Shown here piece by piece: positions 20,911 through 21,467 of a stretch of DNA of 21,467 bases. This DNA comes from WJKK01 sp964638225 (lineage in GTDB: Bacteria; Patescibacteriota; WWE3; UBA101185; UBA10185): NCBI GenBank assembly GCA_964638225.1, contig CAZWYL010000012.1, forward strand, positions 1 through 21,467. Direction: 5' to 3'. The first letter of the stretch is position 1, and each line of letters begins with the position of its first letter. The position numbers and the translations under genes are program-made. The notes below the pieces were generated by a model, which was not told where the DNA came from, did no database searches, and saw only the letters and a program-made list of their open reading frames with translations.

Positions 20911-21467
20911 ATGAAAGACACAAGTCAAAAAAATTTAAGAGCTGTTATCTGTTTGGGAGGCGGTCTGGAAAATAATGGAGAGCCTACACAAAAGATGAAA
21001 ACTCGTTTAGACAAAACCGTAGAACTGTACAAAACCGGAAATTATGATTTGATTATTACTTCCAGCATGAACGGCTACCGAAAGAGACAAAACGTATCCA
21101 CAACCGAAGCCCGCAAAGGAAAGGAATATTTGGTAAGTCAGGGCATTCCCCGCGAAAAAATTTTAATTGAGGAAGCTTCTTTAGATACAATTGGAAATGC
21201 CTATTTTACGAGAGTTATCCACATTGATCCAGCAGAAATCAAAAAAATTACAGTGGTAACCAGTGAGTTTCATATAGAAAGAGCAAAATTACTTTTTAAT
21301 CTTGTTTACGGAGATGAGTATGCATTAGATTTTGTACCGGCTCCAAACGGGATAAAAAGATCAAAGTTAGAGAAGTGGCTTAAACATGAAAAAGAAATGT
21401 GCAAGTTTTACTCGGAAATTTTTAAAGATGTTGAGCCGGGGAATCTAAAAGCTGTACATAAATATCT
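20911..21467 (+). CDS. YdcF/ElyC-like DUF218 protein (3' end truncated by window)
   Basis: At least 185 residues, open to the right edge. The opening LRAVICLGGGLENNGEP (about 9-25), followed by TRLDKTVELYKTGNYDLIITSS, then STTEARKGKEYLVSQGIP, EKILIEEASLDTIGNAYFTR and ITVVTSEFHIERAKLLF are the standard DUF218 motifs. These include the Gly loop, the S-T-x-x-EA segment, the S-x-DT-x-x-NA motif and the late T-S-x-FH-x-x-RA motif. E. coli members (ElyC/SanA/YdcF) are linked to envelope glycan and lipid-carrier metabolism; the exact reaction is unsettled. There is no N-terminal membrane helix, so this is the soluble YdcF type. The start is ATG 20911, or possibly GTG 20893, adding VQLKQV. It is divergent from the dehydrogenase gene. 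Confidence 0.85.
   Translation, partial: MKDTSQKNLRAVICLGGGLENNGEPTQKMKTRLDKTVELYKTGNYDLIITSSMNGYRKRQNVSTTEARKGKEYLVSQGIPREKILIEEASLDTIGNAYFTRVIHIDPAEIKKITVVTSEFHIERAKLLFNLVYGDEYALDFVPAPNGIKRSKLEKWLKHEKEMCKFYSEIFKDVEPGNLKAVHKY

Overview
The window looks like a piece of a Candidate Phyla Radiation (Patescibacteria) chromosome, possibly of the Microgenomates type. This is an inference from low GC, very tight gene packing with repeated 4-bp ATGA stop/start overlaps, a DUF4012 membrane protein, many stand-alone glycosyltransferases, and many genes without Shine-Dalgarno sites. UGA works as a normal stop, which argues against the Gracilibacteria/SR1 code. No rRNA, tRNA, CRISPR array, transposase or integrase was found. 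No gene-free stretch exceeds 300 bases; the longest (about 212-218 bases, at 15960-16171 and 16385-16602) hold promoters and repeat/hairpin elements described in the entries.

Layout. (1) 1-5907, minus strand: a run ending in two housekeeping genes. In transcription order it reads GT4 glycosyltransferase, sugar-1-phosphate transferase (initiating PGT), DUF4012 protein, recO, glycyl-tRNA synthetase (3' end cut by the window edge). (2) 6018-7241, plus strand: a Wzx-like flippase, divergent from the GT4 gene. (3) 7238-13620, minus strand: an operon of three GT-B glycosyltransferases and a 967-residue fusion of an O-antigen-ligase/polymerase domain to an ArnT/PMT-like GT-C domain. (4) 13748-14352: a VapBC-like toxin-antitoxin pair. 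(5) 14484-15386: a GT2 glycosyltransferase. (6) 15446-19343: an accessory block whose small genes and TIM-barrel gene are visibly GC-richer than their neighbours. It holds four small paralogous proteins (66-74 aa), two identical 96-bp elements attached to stop codons, a GT-C-like membrane protein with an in-frame palindromic insert, and an unrecognised TIM-barrel-like protein with a strong terminator. (7) 19513-20829: a nucleotide-sugar dehydrogenase. (8) 20911-end, plus strand: a YdcF/DUF218 protein cut by the window edge.

Together the glycan genes form most of a lipid-linked polysaccharide pathway: the dehydrogenase makes a UDP-uronic acid, the PGT loads the lipid carrier, the GT4/GT2 enzymes extend the chain, the flippase exports it, and the fusion protein probably polymerises or transfers it outside the membrane. 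The most unusual part is the small-protein family with its perfectly repeated, multi-hairpin 3' element. Second is a Rickettsia-palindrome-like insertion inside a coding gene. Third is the contrast between genes with an extended -10 box about 6 nt from the start codon (probable leaderless mRNAs) and accessory genes with consensus Shine-Dalgarno sites.
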